64,000 bases of DNA from Bacteroidota bacterium (lineage in GTDB: Bacteria > Bacteroidota > Bacteroidia > Chitinophagales > BACL12). The stretch spans positions 21,627 to 85,626 of the forward strand of contig JADJJZ010000021.1 of NCBI GenBank assembly GCA_016706255.1. Direction: 5' to 3'. The notes below the pieces were generated by a model. It was given only the letters and a program-made list of their open reading frames with translations, was not told the origin of the DNA and searched no databases. Made by a program: the position numbers and the translations under genes. This document shows, piece after piece, positions 48,941-58,929 of the stretch (position 1 is the first letter of the stretch; every line of letters begins with the position of its first letter).

Positions 48941-51557
48941 TTATTCAGCTTTTATCGCTTTTAAACTACCTATCGTAGTACCACTTTTCGTTAAGTTGAT
49001 AAAATAGATACCTGCTGGTAATCCATTGCCAATTGCAATATTTTGCGCGCCTTCAGCAATAGTAATTTCGCTCAAAACACGACCTGTAACATCGGTAACC
49101 GTTAAGTAATCTGCACCAATGGTATTGCTAACCGAAATTAAGGTGGTTGATGCAAAAGGGTTTGGCGAGATGTTCATGTATGCTGTAACTTCCTCATTAT
49201 CAATACCATTACACAATTCAGCGGTAACAAATGCTGTAGTGGTAACTTCAGTAGAACCGAGGTCGTTTGCAGCTGTTAAAGTTACATCATAAATGCCTGG
49301 TGTTGAATAAGTTACGGTTGGATTTTCCAATGTTGATGTAGCTGGAGTTCCACCCGGAAATTCCCAAGCCCATGTAGTTGCGCCTACAGATGCATTGTCG
49401 AACACAACAGTTAACGGTGCACAACCGGATTGAACATCTGAACCAAAAGCAGTTTCAGGTGCTGCTGTAACATCATCATACACATAAAAATGGTCAACAC
49501 CGGCCTCAACTAAATGGCCTGTTGCAGACTGGTCAGCAGTTCTGAAACGAACGGTCATATTGTCGGTAATATCGATATAAGGAGCCATTTCAATTTCAAA
49601 TGGAACCCAAACACTCATATCACCACCTGAAGCATTTACAGCGTCAATAAGTACTTCTTCAATGCCATTGCTGATAAATACGCGTAACGTATCGTTTGGT
49701 GTTCCGCCACCGCCACCGTTAAAGAACCAACGGTAGTAAGTAAGCTTAGGGTTTTCATAACTGCTTAAATCCATTGATGGTGTAATCAGGTTTACGATAC
49801 CATTGTCAACATCGTCATCACCCGCAGCACCGCCGCCGTTTCCGGTTACATAACATTCATCACCATAATCGCCACCCAAATCAAAATCAGGATTGCTGAT
49901 AGATGGGCCTATAAAAGTTCCAACAGGTTCACCTTTTTCCCATAAACCTGCATCAGCAGTTTCATTGGTATTCCAGTTGAAATCAAACAAGAAATCATCA
50001 TAATATCCTCTTCCGATTTCAATGGTGTAAACTCCGCCCGGATTAACATCAACCTCAGCATCATTCGTCACATAACCCCATGTGCCGGCATATAAAGTAT
50101 AAATATCATCATACATGGCAGGGAAACTGAAATTTCCATCTGCGTCAGCAACTGTTTCAAAATTGTATGTTGCGTTGTCAAACATTACGTTAGCGTTCGG
50201 AACGCCTGCGCCGGTAGCAACATCAACAACCTGACCGGTAATGGTATAAGTAGGTAATTGATCTAATTCAACATCAACTGTTGTTAAAATACCATTTGTA
50301 AGCACAACACCTGTTACTGTTTCCGGTAAATAACCGGTTTTAGTAAAGGTGATATCATAAGTGCCTGCATTTACTGTTCCACCAAAATATTTACCGGTTA
50401 AATCGGTCGTAGCGTCAACTACACCTACACCAGTAAAACTCACTTCTGCTTCAAATAAAGGTGCACCCGTAACTGCATCGGTTACAGTACCATCTAAATA
50501 ACAAGCCTTCACATAAGTTGGTCCCAATACGAACAAACCTTGTTCCATATCGCTTACAATAATATTACCTGAAGGTAAAAACGGCCAGGTTCCCCAAGCT
50601 CCGTTAAATCCGTTTCCGGATAAAGGTGAAGTATCATATTCACCGGTTTTAATTAAAATATTCGGGTAAGTTGCATCGGTAATAATAACACCATCGCGGT
50701 AATAAGCGGTTACTAAAAAATCGCCCAGCACGAAAGTATTATGCGGAATTGAGTTCGTTCCCGGATTAGCGCGAAACTCATCTAATTCCTGAATATCAGT
50801 TAAGTCAGAAACATCGTAAGAAGCTACAACGGCGTTGGTTTCCTCATCGGTAGAGAATAAAAAAATTATTATCATCACTCAACCAAACATTATGTGTAAA
50901 CTCACCGGGCGTACTTTGTTGCGCCATTAAAACAGGTGAAGTTTTATCTGTGATATCCCAAACTGAAAACCAGCCATCATAAATATTACCAGCCCACAAT
51001 GTATCACCACGTACAAAACCGTCGTGGATATACCATTCTTCAACTTCACCAATAAAAGGTGGATTTAAAGGGTCAACGTTGGCATCAAACATCTGGTCGC
51101 CACCAACACCTTTGTTAGAACCAAAAACGTGCACAATTCCGTTTTCATCACAAAACACGGTATGTCCCGAATTTAATCCAACACCGCCATCGGTAAAATT
51201 ATAATCTACAGAGCCCGGCAAATTTTGTAAGTCGATGCACAACAATCCGCCACCGCCTTCAGTAACCACATAAGCATAATGGCTCCAGGTTCTTACTTCG
51301 CGCCAAATACTGTTAATACCATCCACAAACTGCACTTCAACAGGATTGGTTGGGTCGGTAATGTCAACAATCGAAGTTCCGTCTTCTGTTCCGACAATAG
51401 CATATTCGTTTCCTGCCCCATCGGCCCAGCCGGTAAGGTTCGACAACTGGTCAGCATATTCCAGATGACCTAGCAGTTCGATGTTCAACTGCGCACTCAA
51501 ATTGGTAGCGCATGCCATCAGCAAAAGAAAAAGAGGAGTAAAGATATTTTTACGCAT
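48941..51557 (-). CDS. Choice-of-anchor-B protein with PKD and T9SS tail (frame break)
   Basis: About 870 residues when joined. Signal peptide MRKNIFTPLFLLLMACATNLSA, then the choice-of-anchor-B propeller (GWADGAGNEYAIVGTEDG, VRTWSHYAYVVTEGGGG, HNVWLSDDNNF). Two carboxypeptidase-regulatory-like domains follow (VTDAVTGAPLFEAEVSF; GQVVDVATGAGVPNANVMF), then a lectin/jelly-roll-like part, a PKD domain (GCAPLTVVFDNASVGATTWA) and a T9SS sorting tail (NISPNPFASTTLISV, LPAGIYFINL). The frame breaks at about 50860, where T7 read as T6 gives NNFLFSTDEET. Predicted surface-exported; the function may be adhesion or sugar binding. Confidence 0.8.
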
Positions 51558-51695
51558 AGTATTTATTTACAATTCAAAGATAGGCAAATTTTTAAGCCTG
51601 CTTTGTTTTATACTGTGCGCAGATGTTAAAAGAAAAAAAAATTGCAATAAACAGACTTCCTGCATATTGCAATTTCAATTGTGCTGATTTTCCAC

Positions 51696-51908
51696 TTATT
51701 TTTTGGTTGCGCAGGTATTCATACCGAAAATGGTATATAAAGGGCAAAATGAAACCAGTGATGTGAGCACAAATACTGCTCCTAATATCAATAAAACCAA
51801 TCCCAAAGTGCCGCTAACGGTACCGGTAAAATACAATACTGCAAAAACCGCTGCAATCAAAATGCGGATAATTCGGTCGGCTGAGCCCATGTTCTTTTTC
51901 ATAATCAT
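51696..51908 (-). CDS. DUF2892 (YgaP-type) small membrane protein
   Basis: 70 residues. MKKNMGSADRIIRILIAAVF and the two helices (VFAVLYFTGTVSGTLGLVLL, ILGAVFVLTSLVSF) followed by CPLYTIFGMNT are the DUF2892 pattern, found in YgaP-like proteins and often near sulfur-handling or Crp/Fnr genes. It lies downstream of the Crp-like regulator on the same strand, 163 bp away, so it may be controlled by it. Function unknown. Confidence 0.75.
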   Translation of the reverse strand: MIMKKNMGSADRIIRILIAAVFAVLYFTGTVSGTLGLVLLILGAVFVLTSLVSFCPLYTIFGMNTCATKK

Positions 51909-51918
51909 GTAATTTTTA

Positions 51919-52002
51919 TCAGTTAAATAATTGAATCAGGTAAACAATTGCAACAACAATGGCGATACAGGATAAACAAACTAAAATGAATTTTTTAACC
52001 AC
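51919..52002 (-). CDS. Possible 27-residue membrane peptide
   Basis: A GTG-started frame between the regulator and DUF2892 genes encodes VVKKFILVCLSCIAIVVAIV and ends LIQLFN. Two Lys at the N-terminus followed by a single membrane helix is a plausible small membrane protein, 10 bp before the DUF2892 gene. Too short to be sure. Confidence 0.3.
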   Translation of the reverse strand: MVKKFILVCLSCIAIVVAIVYLIQLFN

Positions 52003-52071
52003 TGTGCATGTAATTGATACAGCAAAAGTAGGGTAGTGGCATACCTAATGTTTGTGATGTTAGTCACATCG

Positions 52072-52701
52072 CTATAGGACTTTTATCCCATCACGGGTTT
52101 GCGAGATTTTTTGCTCTGACTCCAATTTTTTTAACAAACGACTGATTACTTCGCGCGAAGAGGCAAGGTGCTCGGCAATTTCACGATGCGGAATGGTGAT
52201 AATTTGGTCGGGAGAAATTTTGGCGCGCTGTTGTAGATACTGCAGCAGCCGAACATCCAACTTTTCATATATTAAATTGCCAATGGTATCTACCAAATCT
52301 TTATAACGATTATTATACTGATTTAAAAACAATAAATTTATGGTCGGATAACTGAGCATCCATTTTTTTACATCTTCGGCATTTAATATCAACACACGCG
52401 TTTCGGTTTCGGTAAATGCCATAATATTGCTGGGCTCGGCCGACATGCTGAACGCAAACGACATCACACAGCTTTCGGAAGGATGGATATAATACAATAA
52501 TATTTCTTTATCGCCATGACTGGTAATTACTTTTAATAAACCGTTTATTACTAATGGAATGGTTTTAATATATTGACCTTCACGTAAAATTTGTTGATTG
52601 GGTGGCAACGTTACATCACTGGAGCTACTAATAATTTCTTCAATTAAATTATTTTCGAGATACGGTAATTTACTTTTTATTAATTCGAATAAAGGGCTCA
52701 T
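52072..52701 (-). CDS. Crp/Fnr-family transcription regulator
   Basis: 209 residues. N-terminal cyclic-nucleotide-binding-like fold (VTLPPNQQILREGQYIKTIP; YYIHPSESCVMSFAFSM) and a C-terminal HTH_Crp (TIPHREIAEHLASSREVISR). No Fnr-type Cys cluster is visible, so it is not an iron-sulfur sensor. Its start overlaps the AlkD-like stop by 4 nt. The DUF2892 gene and the possible small peptide downstream are likely targets by position. Confidence 0.8.
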   Translation of the reverse strand: MSPLFELIKSKLPYLENNLIEEIISSSSDVTLPPNQQILREGQYIKTIPLVINGLLKVITSHGDKEILLYYIHPSESCVMSFAFSMSAEPSNIMAFTETETRVLILNAEDVKKWMLSYPTINLLFLNQYNNRYKDLVDTIGNLIYEKLDVRLLQYLQQRAKISPDQIITIPHREIAEHLASSREVISRLLKKLESEQKISQTRDGIKVL

Positions 52702-53471
52702 TTTTTTCTGGATTTTTTTCTTAACGCTTTTAATTTTTCTTTTTCTTTAACCGGTAATTTTTCGCTCGCTGCAGCAAATGCTGTTGAGGTAATTAAGTGA
52801 TGATATTGATTTAAAAATGCAAGTGTTTTTTCCGGATATACCAGTCCCGTTTCCCGCAAACACCAGCCCACGCCTTTTTGCACATAATAATCTTTATCGG
52901 TTAACAGCGGTTTTACTAAGGCAATAATTTTATTAAAAGTAGGTTTTTTATTTCTGAAACGCGCATAACCGAGTAAACTCAACACTGATTGACGACGATA
53001 CCAGGGGTTTTCAGATATGTTCCACGCTTGCAAATGCGGATAAACCATGTTTGGATAATGTTCAAGCAAATAAGCAAAATGATGTGTTAGCATATCGCTA
53101 TGTGCCCAGTTGTCGATACGGTCGATCCATTCAATTAATTCGTTAAAAATAAATTCAGATTCTGCTTGTCGCACATAAATTTCGTTAAAAAATAATGCCA
53201 GCAACAACACGTCAAAAATTTCACTGTTGAAATAAATATATTTATAAATTTGATATTGTTCGTCAAGTGGTAAATGACTGAATGAATAACCATGTTTAAA
53301 TGCGGCACGTAATTGCGGCATCGATAAACCGGTAACGGTAAAATGTGTTCCGATGTATTTTTGCAAATCGAAATTCGGGTCGGGTTTGCGATGCGATTTT
53401 ATTCCGGCAAGTGTGGTTTCAACTTCCTGTTTATACTTTTTTAAATCCTGTTCTCGCATTTGGGTAGGCAT
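52698..53471 (-). CDS. AlkD-like DNA alkylation repair protein
   Basis: 257 residues of HEAT-like helical repeats. Typical AlkD text: IDNWAHSDMLTHHFAYLLE, NPWYRRQSVLSLLGYAR, and DKDYYVQKGVGWCLRETG, with aromatic and Asp residues where AlkD flips alkylated bases. It would excise N3- or N7-alkylpurines. It overlaps the regulator gene by 4 nt. Start at 53471 (MPTQMREQ); the second Met would also serve. Confidence 0.75.
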   Translation of the reverse strand: MPTQMREQDLKKYKQEVETTLAGIKSHRKPDPNFDLQKYIGTHFTVTGLSMPQLRAAFKHGYSFSHLPLDEQYQIYKYIYFNSEIFDVLLLALFFNEIYVRQAESEFIFNELIEWIDRIDNWAHSDMLTHHFAYLLEHYPNMVYPHLQAWNISENPWYRRQSVLSLLGYARFRNKKPTFNKIIALVKPLLTDKDYYVQKGVGWCLRETGLVYPEKTLAFLNQYHHLITSTAFAAASEKLPVKEKEKLKALRKKSRKK

Positions 53472-53548
53472 TCGGGTTTAACAACAATTAACGCTATTTA
53501 ATAACACCTCAATGATAATAGAAATAATTTTAACAAAAAATAGATGAC

Positions 53549-54694
53549 ATGAAAAAACGATTACAAATTTTTGGCAGTTTGCTATTGCCGGTGTTTTTGA
53601 GTTTCCAGGCTTCCGCGCAATTAACGCTGCCACCCAGCGGTGAAAACCAACACGCAGCGGTTACCCAGTCAATAGGTTTGGTTGAAGTAACTTTTGATTA
53701 TGCTTCGCCAAATGTACACGGCCCAAACGGTGAAGACCGAACCGGCCATATTTGGGGAGAACTGGTGCCTTATGGTTTAGCTAATTTACAATTTGGCTGG
53801 TCTACTGATGCCAACCCGTCACCCTGGCGTGGAGGAGCAAATATGAATACCACGATTCAATTTTCACATGATGTTTTGGTTGAAGGAAAAAAATTAAACG
53901 CCGGGAAATATGGTTTACACTTTATTCCGGGACCAACGGAATGGGTGGTAATTTTTTCTGCTAATTCCGATTCATGGGGCAGCTTTTTTTATAAACCTGA
54001 AGAAGATGTTTTACGTGTAACCGTTAAGCCAATTAAAAGTGCTTATCATGAATGGCTGACTTACGAATTTACCGACAGACAACAAGAACAGGCAACTGTT
54101 GCATTGATGTGGGAAAATTTACAAGTGCCTATTAATATTAAAGTGGAAAATATGACCGCTTTGTATCTTGAAAATATCAGAAAACAATTACGAAGTGATA
54201 TCGGATTTAATTATATGGCTTGGGTAGATGGCGCTAATTATTGTGTGCAACAAAATACTAATCTAGAAGAAGCATTAACATGGGCAACTTATGCTATTGA
54301 AGAGCCTTATTTTGGAAGGAAAAACTTTGTGAGTTCAAGCTGTAAAGCTAGTGTATTAAAAGCCATGGGTAAAACTGCAGCATCGGATAGTTTAATGCGC
54401 GTTGCCATTAACGACCCTTCAGCATCTGCAATGGATGTGCATTTTTATGCAAGAGGATTACAGGCTGAAAAGAAAAACAAAGAAGCACTGGAAATATTTT
54501 TACTGAATTATAAAAATCACCCTGAATTACCTGTTACCAATTTAGGTTTGGCAAGAGGATATTCAGCAAATGGTGATTATAAAAATGCTTTAAAATATGC
54601 GAAAGCAGCATTACAGCTGAATCCTGACCCACAGGTAAAAGCTACTTTAGAGGATGCAATTAAAAAACTGGAAGCGGGAAAAGATTTTAATTAA
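53549..54694 (+). CDS. DUF2911 secreted protein with TPRs
   Basis: 381 residues. Signal peptide MKKRLQIFGSLLLPVFLSFQASAQ. The DUF2911 domain follows (VEVTFDYASPNVHG; VPYGLANLQFGWSTDANPSP; GKYGLHFIPGPTEWVVIF; LTYEFTDRQ). The C-terminal third has TPR-like helices (NLGLARGYSANGDYKNALKY). Common in Bacteroidota; the function of DUF2911 is unknown. It faces the S41 protease gene across a shared terminator. Confidence 0.8.
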   Translation: MKKRLQIFGSLLLPVFLSFQASAQLTLPPSGENQHAAVTQSIGLVEVTFDYASPNVHGPNGEDRTGHIWGELVPYGLANLQFGWSTDANPSPWRGGANMNTTIQFSHDVLVEGKKLNAGKYGLHFIPGPTEWVVIFSANSDSWGSFFYKPEEDVLRVTVKPIKSAYHEWLTYEFTDRQQEQATVALMWENLQVPINIKVENMTALYLENIRKQLRSDIGFNYMAWVDGANYCVQQNTNLEEALTWATYAIEEPYFGRKNFVSSSCKASVLKAMGKTAASDSLMRVAINDPSASAMDVHFYARGLQAEKKNKEALEIFLLNYKNHPELPVTNLGLARGYSANGDYKNALKYAKAALQLNPDPQVKATLEDAIKKLEAGKDFN

Positions 54695-54713
54695 TTGCGA
54701 TAATGCATAAAAT

Positions 54714-54751
54714 AAAAAAACCGCGTTGCCATTGCAAACGCGGTTTTTTTT
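54714..54751. terminator. Bidirectional terminator
   Basis: CCGCGTT / AACGCGG hairpin at 54721-54743, flanked by A7 and a T run, between convergent genes. Confidence 0.85.
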
Positions 54752-54763
54752 TACTAAATAATT

Positions 54764-56389
54764 TTAATTGCCTGCTATGTTCATTTTATTAAAAGTATCG
54801 TCCGATAAACTTTGGAGCGCTTTAATAAAATATTCATCAGTAGTATTGGAAACTATCCAATAGGCTTCGAAATTATATAAATCTCTTGCAATAACTGATT
54901 TTATTACGTTGCCTAATTTCTCTTCACATAATTTAAACTCAGCATCATCCTTTTTTACACTGTCGGCTTCGGCATATGCAAAAAAGTCGTTCCATAATTT
55001 ACTGTCTATTACAAAGTTGTCGTTAAATGCAAATGGGTCGGCATATTGTTTTGTTAATTTGTCGCGGTTCGCATTTACATAAGTTAATGCAAATTGATTT
55101 ACGATACCTTTTCCAACCACTTCAACATAATAATCGGTTGCCCATGAAGTATCCAGTGGAACATAAAGGTCAGGCATAATACCACCACCACCATATACTA
55201 CACGTTTGTTGTTGGTATAAAACGTAAGTGAATCCGGATAATGAAATGTTGTATCAGCAGTTAATTCACCGTCGCGGTAACGTTCATTTAATTCGTTGTG
55301 ATAAGCATCAAGTCCGCCTTCATAACTTTTCTGAATACATCTTCCTGATGGTGTATAATATCTTGAAACCGTTAAACGCATTGCTGAGCCGTCGGGTAAA
55401 TTAAATGCACGTTGCACCAATCCTTTTCCAAAACTTCTTCTACCAATAACTAAGGCACGATCCCAATCCTGTAAAGCACCGGTAACAATTTCACTCGCAG
55501 ATGCAGAACCTTCGTCAATCAATACAACAATTTTACCTTCTTTCATACTGCCATCACCTTTCGATATTTCATTTTTACGCGGGTAAGCACGACCTTCTGT
55601 ATATACAATTAATTTATTGGCAGGTAAAAATTCGTTCGCCATATCAATAGCAGCATTTAAATATCCGCCACCATTACCACGCAAATCTAAAATCAGATTT
55701 TGCATGCCTTGTTTTTGTAATTGATCCAATGCAGCACTAAACTCTTCGGTTGTAGTTGCAGCAAATTTGCTCACACGAATATATCCTGTTGATGGATTAG
55801 CCATATATTTTGCATCAATACTATACAGCGGAATTACATCGCGGGTAATTTTAAATTCCAATATTTTTTTAGCACCCTTGCGCTCAACATAAACTTTTAC
55901 ATCGGTGCCTTTTTTACCGCGTAAACGGTCAGTGACACCTTTGTTGCTCATGCCAATTCCTGCAACAGGCTCATCGTTTATTTTTACAATTTTATCACCG
56001 GCAATTAATCCCACTTTTTCACTCGGACCACCGGAAATAACGCCAACAACATTGATGGTATCATCCAGTAAATTAAACTGAATACCGATTCCTTCAAAAT
56101 TACCTTCAAGCGGCTCGTTCGCTGCTTTCAGTTCATCTTCAGTAAAATAAACAGAGTGGGGGTCAAGTTGAGTGAGCACTTCTACAATGGCATCTTCTAC
56201 CAACTTGCCTGCGTCAACATCGTCCATGTAACGATCGTCAACAATCATCATAAATTGTTCAAATTTTTCGAGTGCCTGGGCTTCCGTTAATGTTTCTGAA
56301 CTACTTGCAGGAGCGGTGCCTACCTGACTATATCCTGCATAAAAGCCTGAAACTGTAAGCAGGAAAAATAGGAATTTCATTTTATTCAT
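54764..56389 (-). CDS. S41-family C-terminal processing protease
   Basis: 541 residues. Signal peptide, N-terminal helical domain, PDZ domain (GIGIQFNLLDDTINVVGVIS and GLIAGDKIVKINDEP, about 95-190), and a protease core with substrate loop DLRGNGGGYLNAAIDMANEFL, catalytic Ser in DEGSASASEIVTGAL and catalytic Lys in RRSFGKGLVQ. A C-terminal helical extension follows. Periplasmic protein processing or turnover; substrate unknown. The ATG at 56387-56389 precedes a good signal sequence (MNKMKFLFFLLTVSGFYAG). Confidence 0.85.
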   Translation of the reverse strand: MNKMKFLFFLLTVSGFYAGYSQVGTAPASSSETLTEAQALEKFEQFMMIVDDRYMDDVDAGKLVEDAIVEVLTQLDPHSVYFTEDELKAANEPLEGNFEGIGIQFNLLDDTINVVGVISGGPSEKVGLIAGDKIVKINDEPVAGIGMSNKGVTDRLRGKKGTDVKVYVERKGAKKILEFKITRDVIPLYSIDAKYMANPSTGYIRVSKFAATTTEEFSAALDQLQKQGMQNLILDLRGNGGGYLNAAIDMANEFLPANKLIVYTEGRAYPRKNEISKGDGSMKEGKIVVLIDEGSASASEIVTGALQDWDRALVIGRRSFGKGLVQRAFNLPDGSAMRLTVSRYYTPSGRCIQKSYEGGLDAYHNELNERYRDGELTADTTFHYPDSLTFYTNNKRVVYGGGGIMPDLYVPLDTSWATDYYVEVVGKGIVNQFALTYVNANRDKLTKQYADPFAFNDNFVIDSKLWNDFFAYAEADSVKKDDAEFKLCEEKLGNVIKSVIARDLYNFEAYWIVSNTTDEYFIKALQSLSDDTFNKMNIAGN

Positions 56390-56712
56390 CTTCTTTCAAT
56401 AGGTTTTATTGTGTAGCTAAATTACATTTGAATTTATAGATTAACGAGATTCGTGCCAAATTAGGTTCACTTTAACAAGTTTTAACTGCTATAGCCTTTA
56501 ATGCATTAAAAATTTAAATAAGTGGCCATTTTAGCAACAATTATTGCATGAATTACCTGTTTTATTAAAATGTATGCTTATTTGTCAGTGCATAAATTGT
56601 CACCTGCAATATTATAGCAATTTGTGAATATGGTGATAACTCCCGTATAATTCCATAAAATTAGCGCGTTATTTTGCACTAATTCAGTTCAGCAGATGTT
56701 GTATTTACAATA
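56390..56712. other. Divergent promoter region, nothing definite
   Basis: 323 bp without a gene between the divergent S41 and permease genes. AT-rich; no clear -33/-7 pair, repeat or riboswitch was seen. Confidence 0.4.
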
Positions 56713-57612
56713 GTGCAGGCAAATACTCACGCAAAGGCAGTTTATTTAATGATTACCGCAACGTTTTTGTTCGGTATTATGAATGTGCTGGTTAAATATC
56801 TCGGTCGCATTCCTTCTTATGAATTAGTTTTGTTTCGCTCGCTTGTAATGCTTATTGCATCAGGGTTTATGCTCTATCGCAGTAATATATATCCCTTCGG
56901 AAGAAGTCACCGCTGGGTTATGATTGGTCGCGGAGTAGCCGGTTCGGTTTCACTCATGATTTTTTTCTTCAGTATTCAGCATCTTCCGCTTGCTACTGCA
57001 GTTACCATCGCCTATCTGTCACCAATTTTCACCATTATTTTCGCCACCTTTTTGTTGAGAGAAAATATGAACTGGCGACAATGGTTGTTTTTTGGCATTT
57101 CATTTATAGGTATTCTGTTTATTAACGGGTTTGAAAAAAATAATCATACAACATTATTACTTGTCGGAATTATTGGTGCTGCCTTTTCCGGTTTAGCCTA
57201 TAATGCATTACGTAAAACTGCAAATCATGTTCCTGCTTTGGTGATGGTATTTTATCTGCCCTTGTGCACAATCCCATTAGTATTACCTTTTTGTCTGCAC
57301 AACTGGGTTATGCCTGAAGGAAAAGAATGGTTGCTCATTATTACGATGGGCCTTGTAACCCAGTTTGCTCAAATTTATATGACCAAAGCTTATCAGTTAG
57401 AAAAGGCAGGAACTATTGCAAATTATGCCTACTTGGGCGTTGTTTTTGCGCTGGGTTTCGGGTATATCTTTTTTGGGGAACGATTCAATCTTATCGCCAT
57501 AAACGGCATGCTGATTGTAATTCTGGGGATAATCCTCAACTTCTTTTATGTAAATCGCGTAACCTCTGCAAAACGGTTCAGGGCTTATTTCCGCGACTTC
57601 CCGGGTTGGTAA
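56713..57612 (+). CDS. EamA/DMT-family permease
   Basis: 299 residues with about ten membrane helices in two EamA halves (AVYLMITATFLFGIMNVLVK; LATAVTIAYLSPIFTIIFA; second half YNALRKTANHVPALVM; IANYAYLGVVFALGFGYIFF). Starts at GTG (56713); no in-frame ATG lies upstream. Exporter or importer of an unknown small molecule. Ends directly next to the convergent purM stop, with no gap. Confidence 0.75.
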   Translation: MQANTHAKAVYLMITATFLFGIMNVLVKYLGRIPSYELVLFRSLVMLIASGFMLYRSNIYPFGRSHRWVMIGRGVAGSVSLMIFFFSIQHLPLATAVTIAYLSPIFTIIFATFLLRENMNWRQWLFFGISFIGILFINGFEKNNHTTLLLVGIIGAAFSGLAYNALRKTANHVPALVMVFYLPLCTIPLVLPFCLHNWVMPEGKEWLLIITMGLVTQFAQIYMTKAYQLEKAGTIANYAYLGVVFALGFGYIFFGERFNLIAINGMLIVILGIILNFFYVNRVTSAKRFRAYFRDFPGW

Positions 57613-58782
57613 TCAATATTCGAAATGTCCGTGTTCGGTAATAACTGAAATTTTTGGTGCATCAGCATTTTCAATGCGACCTATGATTTGTGCATCAATG
57701 TTATAACTTTTTGCGATGGCTATAATCGCTTCCGCAGCAACTGCATCTGTGTAAATTTCCAAACGACAACCCATGTTAAACACTTTGTACATCTCTTTCC
57801 AGTCCGTTTTCGATTCAGTTTGAATTAATTCAAAAAGAGGTGGGGTAGGAAACAAATTATTCTTGATCACATGTACATCTCCCATAAAATGTTTCACCTT
57901 AGTTTGCCCGCCACCGGAACAGTGAATCATGCCTGAAATGGCACTTTTGTGTTGCGCTAAAATGGTTTTTATAACCGGTAAATAGGTTCTGGTGGGAGAT
58001 AACACTAATTTGCCGACAGTTATATCTTTCCCACCGATAGATAATGTATCGGTTAATTTTTTCGAACCGGTATAAACTACTTCATTGGGTATCAGCGGAT
58101 TATAACTATCCGGGTATTTTTCGGCGTATGCTTTTGAAAAAACATCGTGACGCGCACTGGTAAGTCCGTTGCTGCCCATACCACCGTTGTAGTCGGTTTC
58201 GTATGTCGACTGACCATAACTCGCCAGTCCCACAATTACATTACCCGGTTGTATGTTGTTGATTACCAGCTCATTACGTTTTATTCTGCCAAAAGCGGTA
58301 ATGCCAACATCAATGGTGCGTACAATATCACCCACATCAGCAGTTTCGCCACCGGCATGGTGAATGGTGATGCCGTGTTGAGCCATATTTTCGAGAAAAT
58401 GGTTGGTACCATTGATTACAGCTGCTAAAACACTTCCGGGAATGATACTTTTGTTTCGGCCAATGGTTGATGAAATCGTGATATTATCAGTAATTCCCAC
58501 ACAAGCCATATCATCGAGGTTCATAACCAAAGCATCTTGTGCAACACCTTCCCAAACACTTAAATCTCCGGTTTCCTGCCAATAAATGTAGGCTAAAGCC
58601 GTTTTTGTGCCTGCGGTATCGGCGTGCATTACATTGCAATACGCTCCATCGCCGGCGGCAAAATCAGGTAAAATTTTACAGAAAGCGTTGGGAAACAAGC
58701 CTTTATCCATGTGGGCAATAGCTTTATGCACTTCTTCTTTTTGCGATGAAACCCCACGCAACCCGTATTTATCCTGATTCAT
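57613..58782 (-). CDS. purM: Phosphoribosylformylglycinamidine cyclo-ligase (AIR synthase)
   Basis: 389 residues, the longer Bacteroidota form of PurM. It closes FGAM to AIR with ATP in purine synthesis. Seen: SQKEEVHKAIAHMDKGLFP at the start; DALVMNLDDMACVG with the acidic ATP/Mg site; GGETADVGDIVRTIDVGI; and the second half with GLTSARHDVF, LSPTRTYLPVI and HCSGGGQTKV. The long form differs from the 345-residue E. coli enzyme in the N-terminal part. Assignment by pattern; secure as an AIR-synthase fold. Confidence 0.8.
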   Translation of the reverse strand: MNQDKYGLRGVSSQKEEVHKAIAHMDKGLFPNAFCKILPDFAAGDGAYCNVMHADTAGTKTALAYIYWQETGDLSVWEGVAQDALVMNLDDMACVGITDNITISSTIGRNKSIIPGSVLAAVINGTNHFLENMAQHGITIHHAGGETADVGDIVRTIDVGITAFGRIKRNELVINNIQPGNVIVGLASYGQSTYETDYNGGMGSNGLTSARHDVFSKAYAEKYPDSYNPLIPNEVVYTGSKKLTDTLSIGGKDITVGKLVLSPTRTYLPVIKTILAQHKSAISGMIHCSGGGQTKVKHFMGDVHVIKNNLFPTPPLFELIQTESKTDWKEMYKVFNMGCRLEIYTDAVAAEAIIAIAKSYNIDAQIIGRIENADAPKISVITEHGHFEY

Positions 58783-58929
58783 GCGGCAAAGTTACGGAAA
58801 TGCTTAAATCTGCTCATTTGTTACCCAAACAATTAATTAACAATTAATTAATCATCTTTACTGTTGCGGTGTAAGGGCAGGCAAGTATTTTAGCCAAAGA
58901 TTAAATTTGCTCTGTACAACCGAATGTAT

